Source: Closterium sp. Naga37s-1
Lineage: Eukaryota > Streptophyta > Zygnematophyceae > Desmidiales > Closteriaceae
Length of the DNA stretch: 64,000 bases
Assembly (NCBI GenBank): GCA_947471745.1
Contig: CANJKZ010001028.1
Coordinates: 1,024,501-1,088,500, forward strand
Reading direction: 5' to 3'
In this document: piece by piece, positions 1 to 11,447 of the stretch
Position numbering within the stretch: the stretch's first letter is position 1
Layout of the letters: every line of letters begins with the position of its first letter
Position numbers and translations under genes: made by a program
Notes under the pieces: generated by a model
The model's database searches: none
What the model saw: only the letters and a program-made list of their open reading frames with translations
Told to the model about the DNA's origin: nothing

Positions 1-1169
1 TCTACTGCACTTGCTGCCACTGCTGACAGTACGGTTCGCTCGCAGTGGACCACTCGTGACGCTGTTGCTCGCCTTGCTGTTTGTAGCCACCTTCCGTCTG
101 CTAAGCGCGCCCACTTTGGCCAGTACAAGACTGCTCAGTCTTTGTATGACGCTGTAGTAGCGCGCTACTCCTCCCCAGCCACTGCTGCCCTCAACCGCCT
201 CATGCTGCCGTACCTTTTCCCTGACCTTGCCGCTTTTGCCACAAACGCTGACCTCATTACTCACCTCCGCACTAGTGACGCCCGCTACCGAGCTGCGCTT
301 CCCACTGAGTTCTGTGCCAAGAACCCCCCCCCCATGTACATCACCCTTTACTACCTAGTCACCCGCCTCCCTGACTCCCTTGCTTCAGTCAGGGACCACT
401 TTCTCTCCCTTTGCCCCACCGAGCTCACCGTCGACCTGCTGGAGGAGCGCCTCACTGCAGCTGAGAAGAGTATCTTAGCTGTAGGTACTTCTGGCGGTGA
501 CCCTCGCGCCCCTTTCTTTGAGGGGTGTTCCCCTGTCCCCCTTCGTCCCTCTGTTGCTTCTGCTGCTGGTGTCGACCTTGTTGGCACTGCGGAGGTCGGG
601 GCTGCGTCTGCTCCTAGTGGGAGGCGCCGCAACAGCAAGGGCAAGGGGGGCAAGGGTGGTGGAGGGGACAGTGGGGGCGGCGGTGGAGGCGGTGGAGGAG
701 GCCAAGGGGGTGGCGGTGGAGGTGGGGTTGGTGGCGGAGTGGGGGCTTCGGTGGCGGCGGTGGGGGTGGTGGAGGCAGCGGCAGCGGCGGTGGAGGCAGC
801 GGCAGCGGTGGTGGAGGTGGCGGCGGTGGTGCTGGTCGAGGTGGAGCCGCGCAGCGTGGAGGCTTTGGTGGTAGCCAGCGCCAGCAGCAGCCGCGTTCCC
901 GTGAGACCCCGTCGGCCCAGCAGCTTCGTGAGTGGTACGCTGGGCGTGGGAGGTCTGGGGGTGGTGGTCCCTGCACTTACGTTCTTCGCACCGGCGGGCG
1001 CCGTGGGGAGACGTGAGGGCTGCCACACATTGCACAGCGTTGCTTCGGTCGCCTGACTTACGCCTGGCGAGCCCAGTTTCCTGACGCTGTTGAGCTCCCT
1101 CGCTGGGGTGATCTGCTTAGGCAGAATGTTGCTATCTTTGATCTTGATTTCGATGCTATCCTTGCTGCC
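1..1169 (+). pseudogene. Element A gag (capsid/nucleocapsid), broken
   Basis: This is the structural protein that packages retrotransposon RNA into cytoplasmic particles. Reading starts inside the capsid domain. The segment around 330-490 (ITLYYLVTRLPDS) is nearly identical in C and D. A glycine-rich stretch follows at about 640-850, then a Cys/His motif near 970-1045. One G is missing near 738 compared with D, which shifts the frame. The Cys codon that should begin CGLPH is a TGA stop at 1015. The run of ten C at about 324-333 keeps the frame here, unlike in C and D. Confidence 0.85.
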
Positions 1170-1772
1170 ATGTATGCTGTGGCTGATACTGCTGAGGGTG
1201 ACTGTTACCTGTGTGTTCCGCCCAACCCGGGCATTGAGGCTACTGCTCTAGGTGCTAGTGCGTCTGCTGCTCCAGGTACTAATGAGTCGGCTGCTCCGGG
1301 TACTAGTGAGTCTGCTGCTCCAGGTGCTTGTGAGTCTGCTCCCTCTGGTACTGCACCTACTAAGGCCTTGCACACTTTCACACTTGACTCTGGTGCTTCG
1401 CGCTCCTTCTTTCGCGACAGCACCACACTCACGCCGCTCAGTCGGCCTGTCGCAGTCTTCCTGGCTGACCCCTCTGGGGGCCCAGTCCTTGCGCACTCCT
1501 CCACGGTTCTATAGTGTCCTGCGGCCCCGTCGGGCTTGCTGTCGGGACTCCACCTCCCCCCGTTCTCTACGAACTTGGTGAGTGGAGCTGACCTCCAGGA
1601 CGCGTGGGTTGACCAGTTCACCCCTGGAGGTCAGCGTATGACCCACTGCACTTGCTCTCGGACGGGCCGCCACCTGGCCACGTTCACCCGTCGGCCTGGG
1701 TCGAGTCTGTACACACTGACTACTACGTCTCCTCCGGTTGCTGCGTCTGGTCAGGTAGCCGCGTTTGGTTAG
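1170..1772 (+). pseudogene. Element A aspartic protease, broken
   Basis: This domain processes the Gag-Pol polyprotein. The active-site motif LDSGAS lies at about 1384-1401, in the context HTFTLDSGASRSFFRDST, which is shared with C, D and H. A tag stop at about 1512 follows the segment HSSTVL. Downstream protease sequence (FSTNLVSGADLQDAW) continues in the same frame, and another stop occurs near 1770. Confidence 0.8.
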
Positions 1773-2921
1773 GTGTTTTATGCCGCGTCCAGGTCCAGTC
1801 TAGTGTTTGCCCCCTGCTCGTGTCGTCCTCTGTCGCACGAGACTCTCCTTTGGCACCACCGCCTTGGTCACCCCTCCCTGCCTCGTCTTCGAGGTATGGC
1901 CTCCCGTACCCTTGTCTCTGGTCTCCCCTGGTCCCTCCCTCCCCTTCCTCCGGGGCCTGCCCCTACCTGTGTTCCTTGTGTCGAGGGCCGGCAGCGCGCT
2001 ACTCCTCACTCCTCCGAGTTCCCTCCGACAGAGGCTCCCCTACAGACTCTTCACATGGACGTGTGGGGCCCAGCCCGCGTCCGTGGACAGGGTCACGAGC
2101 GTTACTTCCTGCTGGTCGTTGACGACTACTCGCGTTACACCACAGTGTTCCCCTTGCGCCGCAAGGGTGACGTCACTGAGGTGTTCATCGACTGGATCCG
2201 CGGTGCCCGTCGCCAGCTCAGCGAGAGTTTCGGCTCGGACCTTCCTATTCTGCGTCTGCACTCAGACAGAGGTGGTGAGTTTTCCTCCGACCTTCTGAGG
2301 GCCTTCTTTCGTGCGGAGGGCATCCGCCAGACGTTCACGCTTCCGGCCTCCCCACAACAAAATGGGATTGCTGAGCGCCACATTGGCATGGTCATGGACG
2401 TCGCTCGTACGTCCATGATCCATGCGGCTGCTCCCCATTTTCAGTGGCCGTTCGCAGTTCAGTACGCTGCGCATCAGATCAACCTTTAGCCTCGTGTCTC
2501 CTTGCCGGAGACCACACCTACTCTGCGGTGGACGGGGAAGGTTGGCGATGTGTCTGTGTTCCGTGTCTGGGGATCTCGAGCTTTTGTCCGCGATGCTTCC
2601 GCAGACAAGCTGTCCTCCCGTGCCGTTCCCTACGTCTTCCTTGGCTTCCCTCCTGACGCACCTGGGTGGCAGTTCTACCACCCCACCTCGCGTCGTGTTC
2701 TGTCCTCTCAGGACGTCATGTTTGACGAGTCGGTATCTTACTACCGTCTCTTTCCCTACCGCACTGCCCTTCCCCCCCCCCCCCCCCCCCCCGCCACTCT
2801 TCCTAGCACCAAGTGCTCCTCCGGTAGACCCCCTCCCCCCTCAGGGTCCTGCCCCCTCGGGTGTGTCCCAGCTAGACCTTGTCGAGCCTGTCGAGGTAGC
2901 TGTCAACTCTGGTGCTGCTAG
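1773..2921 (+). pseudogene. Element A integrase, interrupted
   Basis: Integrase inserts retrotransposon cDNA into the host chromosome. The N-terminal zinc-binding part is visible as HHRLGHPSLPRL followed by CVPC (about 1850-1985). The catalytic core has HMDVWGP (first Asp, about 2055), HSDRGGEF (second Asp, about 2260) and SPQQNGIAE (catalytic Glu, about 2350-2377). A tag stop occurs at about 2487 where D reads a Gln codon. Reading resumes to a run of about 21 C at 2771-2792 that encodes polyproline. Confidence 0.88.
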
Positions 2922-3455
2922 GGGTGCTGAGCCTGCGGGTGCGGAGCCTGGGGGTGCTGAGCCTGGGGTTGCTGAGTCTGAGGGTGCGGAGGAGCCTGGG
3001 GTGCTGAGCCTAAGCGTGTGGAGCCTGGGGGTGCTGAGCTTGAGCGTGCTGAGCCTAGGGGTGCTGAGCCTGGGGGTGCTGAGTCTGGGGGTGCTGAGCC
3101 TGGGGGTGCGGAGCCTGAGCGTGCTGAGTCTGGAGGTCCTCCGTGTGTCCCGTCACGACGGGAGCCCCTCTCTCCGCAGCGGCTACGTGAGTGGTACGCT
3201 AGGCACTGTAGCCGTTTTGCTGGAGCTACAGGGCCTGCTGCTGGAGGTGCTTCTGGTGCTGGAGCTGCTGGAGGTGCTAGTGGTGCTGGAGCTGCTGGAG
3301 GTGCTGTTGCTGGAGGCACTGGCGCTGTTGGAGGTCCTGCTGGTGTTGGAGCTGCTGGAGGTGCTGGAGCAGCTGGTCCCGGAGGTGCTCGTACTGGAGG
3401 TACTGGAGCTGCTGGGGCTGGTGGTGCTGCAGGAGTTGGAGCTGTAGGTGCTGGA
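2910..3455 (+). repeat. Element A integrase-RT linker, GAEPG/GAGAAGG-type minisatellite
   Basis: Degenerate 15-bp units (ggtgctgagcctggg) encode repeated Gly-Ala-Glu-Pro-Gly. They are followed by units rich in Gly, Ala and Val. The same linker sits in C (11640-12290), D (23205-23530) and H (32300-32940). It encodes low-complexity protein in several frames, which makes long spurious reading frames on both strands. Confidence 0.85.
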
Positions 3456-3456
3456 G

Positions 3457-4475
3457 CTGTTTCTACGCATCGACACGTCGCTGCCGCCGTTCTACGTCCT
3501 AGTGTACGTCCACGACCTCGCCTTTGCCACTACTGACACTGAGGCACTGACCCTTGTAAAGTCGGAGCTGCAGAAGAGACACACCTGCACTGACTTGGGT
3601 GAACTGCGCAGCTATCTTGGCTTGCAGATCACCCGGGACAGAGCACGGCGCACGATCACCCTGACTCAGTCACACATGGTGCACCAGGTCCTTCAGCGCT
3701 TCGGCTTCCAGTTCTCCTCGCCACAGCCCACTCCTCTGTCTACCAGCCACTTGCTCTCAGCTCCACCTTCGAACGAGTTCGTAGAGCCAAGTGTTCCGTA
3801 CCCAAAGCTTGCGGGTTGCCTCATGTACCTGATGACCGTCACTCGACCTGACCTCGCGTACCCTCTCAGCCTTCTGGCTCGCTACGTGGCTCCCGGTAGG
3901 CACCGAAAGGTGCACTGGGATACTGCAAAGAGGGTACCGCGTTACTTGTGCAGTACGTCGGGCATGGGGCTCGTGCTTGGAGGACGGGGTCAAGTTGTCC
4001 TCACTGGTCACGCAGACGCTTCTTGAGTTGACGACTTGGCTACGTAGCGGACGTCACAGGGTTACACCTTCAGCCTCGGTTCTGGCTCTGTTTCCTGGCG
4101 GTCTACCCGCTCGGCTTCTGTTCTCAGCTTCAGATCTACGCAGGGGCCATGGCTGCACAGGGGCTTTGCTGGCTCACCTACCTGCTGACCGACTTGGGAG
4201 AGCAGCCTCGTTCGCCTCCAAAACTGTACGTCGACAACAAGGCCATGATTGCCATGTGTCGGGAGCACAGGTTGGAGCACAGAACGAAGCACATCGCTCT
4301 GCGATACTTCCTTGCTTGAGATTTGCAGCAGCGTGGTCAGCTTCATCTTGCGTACGTGGCCACTAGGGCCAACACTGCTGATATATTCACCATGGCACTT
4401 CCACCTGGTGATCATCAGCGCTTCTCTACTGTGTTAGGCCTTGTGCCTACTTGGCCTCACATGCTCACTGCTTGA
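3457..4475 (+). pseudogene. Element A reverse transcriptase (C-terminal half) and RNase H, inactive
   Basis: RT copies element RNA into cDNA and RNase H removes the RNA strand. Only the part from FLRIDTSLPPFYV onward is present. The catalytic YVDD box reads YVHD (cac at 3511-3513), so an essential Asp is lost. A tga at about 4024 follows GHADAS. The RNase H part is frameshifted near 4120-4140 and has another stop near 4318. RT segments such as GLQITRDRARRTI and VLQRFGFQFSSPQ match E and H rather than C and D. Confidence 0.88.
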
Positions 4476-4702
4476 CTCTGCTTGTACTGTGATCAATATA
4501 TATACCTGCATGCTTACACTTGCTAGGGTATGATCACTGTATTGTTTGTTCACTTTTATATAACTCTGCATGTGAATTGGCCTTGTGGCCCTTTGCTTGT
4601 GCTCGGACTGTGTGGTGACTTTGTGATCCACCCTGAGCTTGCTTTGTTTTTCTTGACTGGTCTTGTGACCACTTGTTCTCCCCCACTTTGCCTATGGGGG
4701 TG

Positions 4703-4834
4703 TGTCAGAATGTTATAATGCTTACAGTTTTGTAGGCTATAGTGGGGTAGCCCATAAGGGGTACAACCCAATTAGGGTTAGTACTTGTACCCAACTTCTG
4801 TTCAATGCATTCATTTTCGTTCATTCTTCTGACA
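4703..4834 (+). repeat. 3' LTR of element A, 132 bp
   Basis: It begins tgtcagaa and ends ttctgaca, an exact 8-bp terminal inverted repeat. A short G-rich tract (tgggggtg), likely the polypurine tract, lies just before it. It is closely similar in sequence and equal in length to the 5' LTR of Z at 54125-54256. The next bases (4835 on) are element K coding sequence. Confidence 0.88.
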
Positions 4835-5651
4835 GTTGGTGCCTTGTGGCAGCAATGGCGAGCAAGATCCTGACGGAAGTGTGACGGCTGAGCGGAGAAT
4901 ATGTCTGGTCGAAGTCAATGCCGTGCCTCTGGTCGTAACCACGTATGATCCAGCGCGCCTTGAAGCGCTCGATTGTCCCATCTGCTGCGTTCTTTACGCG
5001 GTAGACCCATTTCCCCGAAAGCACGCGCCTTTCTTTGATTGCGGCGCGATCGATGAGTACCCAAGTGTCCCGTGATACCAGGGCCTTAATTTCAGCGTCC
5101 ATGGCCTTGCGCCACTCCTTGCTGTGAGGATCTGTCAGCAAGTTCCCCATGATAGCCGTCGTGGAGAGGAGATTGTGCACCTGCACGACGTGGTGCATCG
5201 CACACGGCCAGTATGACGGGGGAAGCTTCGGCTGCTTCAGCAGCGCCCGCACCTTTGTCATGAGCGTGCGGCTAGTGTGCTCAACGACACCCTGCTGTGG
5301 ATGCGCGTAGGGGAGGGAAACCTGGTGCGCAATTCCTTTTTGCGCCAGGTAGTCCTGCAGCTCCTTACTGCGGAATTTTGATGCGCCGTCCGTTTGCCAG
5401 ATCTTCAATTTCTTCCCAGATTGCCGCTGCGCATGCGCCAGCCAGAGGCGGAAGATCTTGTACGCCCTGCTGCGGAAGTGCACGTTTGCATTCCAGACAT
5501 AGCGAGTTGCCGAGTCGACGAAGGTGAAAGTGTAGCCCTTGTCGTTGAGCCTGCAGTAGCCGACAACGAGAAAATCACTGTACGCCTTGTGCAGTTTGGG
5601 ATAACGATTGGTCGCTGGTTCCAGCAGCGGAAACGGTTGGTGACTCAGCAC
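4835..5651 (-). pseudogene. Element K integrase core joined to N-terminal RT
   Basis: A continuous frame of about 270 residues holds the integrase core (FVDSATRYVW, WQTDGASKFRSKEL, HPQQGVVEHT). The core has H-T in place of the usual E-R after the PQQ segment, with the Glu still visible. It is followed directly by an RT start (EWRKAMDAEIKAL, GKWVYRVK, FKARWIIRGY, DFDQTYSPL). The usual integrase C-terminus and linker are mostly absent, so an internal deletion is likely. The frame runs straight into the LTR of element A. Confidence 0.82.
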
Positions 5652-5681
5652 AGCTTCGGGGCAAACGGTGCAGGTGCGCGG

Positions 5682-5963
5682 CTATGATGTTGACCTGAAT
5701 TTGGTGCCGTCATGGCGCAAGAGTGCACCAGGTGCGAAGATGCCAACTTCAATGCAGTTCTTCAGTGTCACGCGCGAAGGGTGACCGAGGCGCTGATGCC
5801 ACAGGTCGTCGTTTGTGCGGAGCCCGGAGGTGCGCATGTAGCGAGCGCGTACTTTTTCGGGGTCTTCTTTGGGTGCTGGGGGTTCCGCCGACGCTTCTTC
5901 TTCTATCTCTTCTTCGTTCGCCGTCGTCAGTATGAGTGCCAACATTATCCTGTCGGGAATCAC
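5682..5963 (-). pseudogene. Element K pre-integrase zinc-binding domain
   Basis: The segment LWHQRLGHPSRVTLKN is the conserved H-x-H half of the copia pre-integrase (GAG_pre-integrs) domain. The Cys half is not visible in this frame. It lies just upstream (- strand) of the integrase core, as expected. Confidence 0.7.
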
Positions 5964-8870
5964 GGAAAGAGGGATGTTGGTTCCGGGGATAGTTCCGGGG
6001 ATGAGGGTAGGCTCGCGCGGTTCGGGATCGGGGCCGTAGACTGTGCGACAAGGGGTCGAGGGTTCGTTCCCCCAGTCGATGGTGTCCCAAGGGTTGCGAT
6101 GTGGTTGGACGTCAGGCGGAGGTTGTGCAGGTGCGGGGAGGGGCGTAGGTCGACCGAGGGGAACAATAAGAGGTTCAGATTCTTCTGTTCCCCCCCTTCG
6201 TTCTTCTCAGGAAGTTCCCCATGCTTCGCCAGAGGTGTCCCAACCGCTAGCAGCGGCGCCAGTTGCGGCGCCCCATCCGCCGCCAGCATCTATCCACGTA
6301 CCTCCCGTGTTGCCCCAACCGCCGGTGTCGCTCATTCCCCAGCCGACGTTACTCCCCCAACCCCCTTCGTTGGTGGCGCTTTCTTCTTCTGCGCCCCATG
6401 TGCTGCATGCGAACGTTCGGTGCGCCTCGGTGATGCTTTTATGACGAATCTTTTATGTTTCGTGTCGCGCCAGTTCTTCTTCTTGGGCGACGGTAAGTTT
6501 CTTTGTGGGGTCGCGCCAGTGAGGGTAAACCTTTAAGAACTCCTCCTTCAAGTAGGGGTGCGCATCTCCGCGTGCGTTGAAGGTTCCGCGGCGTCGTCCA
6601 CGTAAGATTCCTTCGAGTGTCTCTACTGGTGTACCTGGGAGAGGAATTTCTGGTGACTGGTTTGGTGGGCCGAAGACGGATTGCGGTACGACATCGAGCT
6701 CAGGGCGGACATTCCTTCTTCGGGTGGCGCGAATCGCTCAGCTTCGGCGATTGCGGCAAGACCGCGTCCCGCCATTATGTTGGTTGATGCTGTCGGCGTG
6801 TGGCAGTCTCTGCAGATGCCATCGGCGTCAAGGTCATACAACGCCGCCTCGCGCGGATGTGGGTGATGCGGCACCAAGGGCCTCCCATGAGGATGCTTCC
6901 AGTCAGAGTGGTGAATGTCGAAGCGTAGTGGGACGAGATCAATTAACTCGTTCGAGTCGCCGCTGCAGTCGGGAATGTCAAAGTAGAGGATGTACACCCC
7001 GTTTTCGAGGTGTGCCTATCCAATCTGCTTGCGCGGCTTGTTTGGAGCTGTGTAGTGCAGAAGTATGTCGCGTGTCTTGGGGTCTGTGCTGAGGTCAACT
7101 CCGCAGTCCATGAGTTATGCCGCCGAGAGGAGGTTGAAGCGAAGATTCTACACAATTAGCACATTGTTCAGCGTGATGTGCATGCGGCTCCCGTGCGCCT
7201 TGAGCACGACAATGCCTTGCGCGCTTGCCACCAGCGAGTGTTGTTTGCCACAGTGATGTAAGTGGCCGTGGGGGTCGGGACGGCGTTAGAGACAAAGCGC
7301 TCGGAACCCTAAACCCTAAACTCCACAGACCAGATGTTGTACCTCTTGTTGTCGTCGCGCGAGAGCAGCGTCAATCGTGGCATGACGATATGCGGAGTGG
7401 TGAATTTCAGGAACTGTTCACGCGATATCCAGTCGCGAGGAGCCGCTCGTGAATCAGGCATGTGCGGGGGGCTTTCAAGCAGCAGGATTGGTAGATTCCA
7501 ATCCTGACCGTTGTCATCGCTGAAGTCGCGTCGGGAGGTAAACGGATTGTTATTCGTGAACGCCCCAATCGGATGGCGTTCTGGCTTAGGTGACGGCGTG
7601 CACACGCGGCGACGGCGGATCCGCTCGTATGAGTCATTGTCATGTTGCCGATGCAGTTACGGGCGGGCACAGGTTGCGACAGTTGCTGTTGCTGGTGCTG
7701 AACCATTGGATTTTAGATTGCATGGTTGGTGCTGATAGCCCTGGGCTTGACGCGTGTCGTGTCGTGCGTCCTGCCAGACCAGGTGCTCGGATTGGTCTGG
7801 CGAGGGCGAGAGCGGAATTTGCATCACTCTGCCAAGTGCCCGAAGTTTCTGCAGATTATGCAGTAAAGGCGCCGCGGTCGTCGCTCTTCTGTGTAACCGG
7901 CGTAGAAGGTGAGACGTTCCTGTTCTCATCACGGCGTTAGTCGCTGCTGATCCATGTCTCTTTGTTCGACGAGAAGGGCGGCGCATAGGGCGGCTTCCGA
8001 GATAGCGCCCTGTTGCCGGATTAGCGCCTTGTAGAGCCGCCATTATGGGCCGAGTCCTGCGAGCACGATATTCACAAAAATCTCTTCGAAAAGCAAGCTC
8101 CCGAGTTTCGCGATTTGATCGCGTAAGCTCCGGCAACGGTTTATGTAGCTGTTGGCCTTCTTCCCAGGTGCCATCTTTGTCTCCAGTAGCTGCTGGAGCA
8201 GGCAACTTGATGAAACCGAATCCTTCGGTTATTACACACCATTCATGTGTCGCCAAGCTTCAAGTGCTGGGGTGGGGGTTGTCTTGTAGAAACAGATTCC
8301 TAGTTGCTCCGCCGGCGACATGTTGTGGAGACGAATGCCATACGCCATGAATGATTTACTGTAATACTGAGCCTTGGCTTCGTCAGAGTCCGTCGTGGGT
8401 CTTGCGTAGCTCCCGTCGAAATAGTGAAATACGGCGCGTTTTGCAGCAGCAGCTCCTGCTCGAAGCTCCAGGTATAGAAGTCTCTGCCATCAAAGCAAGC
8501 ACTTGTCTTAATTTTTTATACGCTCAAAACCCTTGATTGAGCGGAGAGATTTGCTTCATCACTTGGACGGGGAGTTTTGGGTGTTGAGCCACTTGTGTTG
8601 AGGGAGAAGGTGTGCGGGCGGTATCGTGGCCGTTCGCGGCCGGTTGGGAAGGTTGGGAAAAGGTTCAGCCGTCAGATTCGTCTGACCTCCATATCCTCTA
8701 GCCATTCTTACGCGTGAGCGTGTGCCAGATGCCACCTTAATTCGCCGAAGGTTTCGGAGGTGGCAATGCGAAGGTTCCCTGAGTCGCTCGACCAGAAAGG
8801 TGATCGTGCCTAGGATCTCTTCAGGATGGTTCGCAAGACTTGAGTGTTGCAGCGGAAGATATTGACCTCA
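5964..8870 (-). pseudogene. Element K protease and gag remains
   Basis: Around 7020-7260 the - strand reads NVLIV, a stop, then NLRFNLLSAA, a second stop, then LMDCGVDL. This is the C-terminal part of a copia protease. At 7821-7862 a CCHC zinc knuckle (CIICRNFGHLAE, a tga stop, then C) marks the end of gag. Gag-like sequence with frame breaks continues to about 8700. The portion 5970-6540 reads as proline/serine-rich and then as basic sequence that was not recognised. Confidence 0.6.
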
Positions 8871-8956
8871 GATCAGAGTGAATTTAAAATGACTGAGATA
8901 ATAAAAATATGCAAATACATTCGTATAAAAAAGAGTATAGGGGAATACGAAACAAC

Positions 8957-9087
8957 TGTCAGAATAGTGAACGAATGAATGACTGAATTAGCAAGCAGGT
9001 GGGTACAAGTAGGAAACCTAGAAATGTTGTACCCTATATAAACTACCCCAGTACAGCCTAAACAGACTATAGCATATAAGTTTGACA
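8957..9087 (-). repeat. 3' LTR of element C, 131 bp
   Basis: On the + strand it starts tgtcagaa and ends tttgaca. It is followed by ccccatag next to the G-rich tract (polypurine tract in element orientation). It contains a tataaa-like stretch (cctatataaac on the + strand). It is nearly identical to 16048-16178. Confidence 0.9.
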
Positions 9088-9312
9088 CACCCCCATAGGC
9101 AAAGTGGGGGAGAACAAGAGGTCACAAGACCGGTCAAGAAGGCAAAGCTCAGGGTGGATCACGACGTCACCACGCTCTTTTTGAGCACAAGCAAATGGCC
9201 ACAAGGCCAGTTCACATGCAGAGTTATAGAAAGGAGAACAAGCAATACAGTGAACACAACCTAGCAAGTGTAAGCATGCAGGTATATGTATAGAGATCAC
9301 AGAACAAGCAGA

Positions 9313-11294
9313 GTCAAGAAGTAAGCAAGTGAGGCACAGTAGGTACAAGGCCTAGAACAGTACAGAAACGTTGATGATCACAAGGCTGAAGTGCCTTGGT
9401 GAAAACATCAGCAGTGTTGGCCCGAGAGGCCACGAAGCTGACCACGCTGCTGCAACTCTCGAGCAAGGAAGTAGCGCAGAGCAATGTGTTTCGTTCTGTG
9501 CTCCGGTCTGTGCTCCTGACACAAGGCAAGCATTGCCTTGTTGTCGACGTACATGACTGGAGGAGAACGAGGAACCTCTCCCAAGTCGGTCAGCAGGTAG
9601 GTGAGCCAGCGTAACTCCTGTGCAGCCATGGCCCCAGCATGGATCTCAGCCTCACAACCGGAGATGAGAACAGAAGAAGAGCGGGTAGACCGCCAAGAGA
9701 CAGAACCGGAGCCAAGGCTGAAGGTGTAACCCTGCGACGACCGCTGATTAGCCAGGTCGTCAAACCAGGAAGCGTCTGCGTGACCAGTGAGGAGAACTCG
9801 AGCCCGTCCTCCAAGCACGAGCCCCATGCCCGACGTACTGCACAAGTAGCGCAACACCCTCTTCGCAGCATCCCAGTGCACCTTTCGGTGCCTGCCGGGA
9901 GCCACGTAGCGAGCCAGAAGGCTGAGAGGGTATGCGAGGTCAGGTCGTGTGCAAGTCATCACGTACATGAGGCAGCCCACAAGCTCTGGATACGGGCCAC
10001 TCGGCTCTACGGACTCGTCCGAAGGTGGAGCTGAGAGCGAGTGACGGGTAGGCAGAGGAGTGGACTGTGGCGAGGAGTACGTGAAGCCGAAGCGCTGAAG
10101 GACCTGCTGCACCATGTGTGACTGAGTCAAGGTAATGGTGCGCTGTGCTCTGTCCCGGGTGATCCGCAAGCCAAGATAGCTTGTCAGTTCACCGAGGTCT
10201 GTGCACGTGTGTCTCTTCTGCAGCTCCGACTTCACGTGGGCGAGTGCCTCAGTATCAGCAGTAGCAAAGACGAGGTCGTCTACGTACACGAGAACGTAGA
10301 ACGGTGGCAGAGTGGCGTCGGTGCGTAGAAACAGCGACGAGTCAGCAGTGGAAGGAGCAAAACCAAGAGCAGCAAGAGTCGTCCTCAGTGTGTCGTGCCA
10401 CTCACGGGGTGCCTGGCGGAGACCGTAGACTGGCCGCCGGAGGCTCCACTGGGTACCAGCAGGAAACGACCCAGTGAAGCCAGGTGGGCGGCGCAGCCAG
10501 ATCTCCTCGTGCAGGCTGCCCTGTAGGAAGGCTGTGCTGAAGTCAAGCGAGTGTAGCTCTTAGTCACGCTGAGCGGCGACGTCCAGCAGCACCCGAAGAG
10601 TGGTCATCTTCGGGGTAGGGGAGAAGGTCTGGAAGAAGTCAACTCCTTCTCGCTGACGGAAGCCTCGTGCAACGTAACGCGCCTTGAAGACAGGCGGAGA
10701 ACTCGGCAGCCGCTTCACCCTGAAAATCGACATGCCACTGACAATGTTCGCCCCAGGCGGGGGAACCTCGTCGACGTAGGTGCCTGTGGACTTCCAGGAT
10801 GCCATCTCGGCATCCATGGCTGCCTGCCACTGAGAGGAGTAAGGACCCTCTATCGCCTCTGTGTAAGAGCGTAGGGTCGGGATGTTTGGTGCATCCGGGT
10901 CTCCCTCAGGGGCAAGCAGCATGGACACGAGATGAGGTACAGCAGCAGCAAAGCACTCAAACTCCTCCTGTCTGTCCTCAAGGACGTCCGTGCCAAGAGC
11001 ACACTCACCCCCGACGGACGGAGGACAGACAGACGCAGACTCAGACTCAGCAACAAGACTAGCGGCGTAGTCTAGACGATAGTGAGCAGCAAAGTCGACA
11101 AGCTCAGCAACTAAGGCAGACGCAGCAGTGGACTCAAAGGAAGGGTCAGTGACAACAGTGGCCAGGAGACGCATGACAGTAGGACTAGCAGTACGAAGGG
11201 AGTCAGACTCCGGGTCTACAAGTGCAGGAAGAGAGGACGAAGGAGGAGACGGCAGAGGGACACGCTGCGGAGCAGTGGAAGGACGCAGAGTCAT
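9313..11294 (-). pseudogene. Element C reverse transcriptase and RNase H, interrupted
   Basis: From 11294 down, the frame reads the RT N-terminus (EMASWKSTGTYV, FKARYVARGFRQ, FFQTFSPTPKMTTLR). A TAA follows at 10562-10560, where D has TAC (Tyr). Reading resumes with ELHSLDFSTAFLQG and an intact YVDD box (about 10283-10272). RNase H follows (GCEAEIHAG, VMYVDNKAM). A deletion near 9425 removes part of the sequence that D and A read as HLAYVATRAN, and this shifts the frame. The coding end HLLTS, then stop, is at about 9313. Confidence 0.88.
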
Positions 11295-11447
11295 AGAGTG
11301 AGTGCCGGGGACTGGAGGAGGACGTTGACGCGGAACACGACGACCACTGCGAACAGGGCGAGACTCAGGCGACGCAAGACAAGACTCAGGCGACGCAGGA
11401 CGAGACTCAGGCTCACGACGCTCCGTAAGTCCTCTAGTCGGTCCAGA

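Larger units (their letters stand above)
1..4834 (+). mobile_element. Element A: Ty1/copia retrotransposon, 5'-incomplete, inter-family chimera
   Basis: The order gag, protease, integrase, RT, RNase H and 3' LTR on the + strand is the Ty1/copia order. The 5' LTR lies before the window. The gag and integrase match elements C and D (family 1). The RT, RNase H and 3' LTR match E, H and Z (family 2). The N-terminal half of RT is missing at the join near 3457. The copy is dead: premature stops at 1015 and about 1512, gag and integrase frame breaks, and a catalytic Asp changed to His in RT. It is inserted into the RT of element K, because K coding sequence resumes exactly after the LTR at 4835. Confidence 0.9.
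4835..8956 (-). mobile_element. Element K: old, decayed Ty1/copia retrotransposon (part)
   Basis: Read on the - strand, from 8956 down, the order is gag-like sequence with a zinc knuckle, protease, pre-integrase zinc domain, integrase core and the start of RT. Stops and frameshifts are numerous. Element A cuts it in the RT at 4834/4835 and element C cuts it at 8956/8957. The rest of its 5' region is probably at 16184-17900. It belongs to a different copia lineage from A, C and D. Confidence 0.8.

Noticed and set aside
614-1035. Proline-rich and His/Arg-rich frames opposite the gag glycine-rich region (also at 14026-14701 and 20658-21479)
   Set aside because: They are antisense shadows of glycine codons and appear opposite every gag copy.
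7307-7320. Two ccctaaa units resembling plant telomere repeat
   Set aside because: There are only two units, inside decayed element K coding sequence. Chance is a sufficient explanation.
9313-9430. Possible programmed frameshift in element C RNase H
   Set aside because: Comparison with A and D shows a plain deletion of conserved residues, not a slip site.
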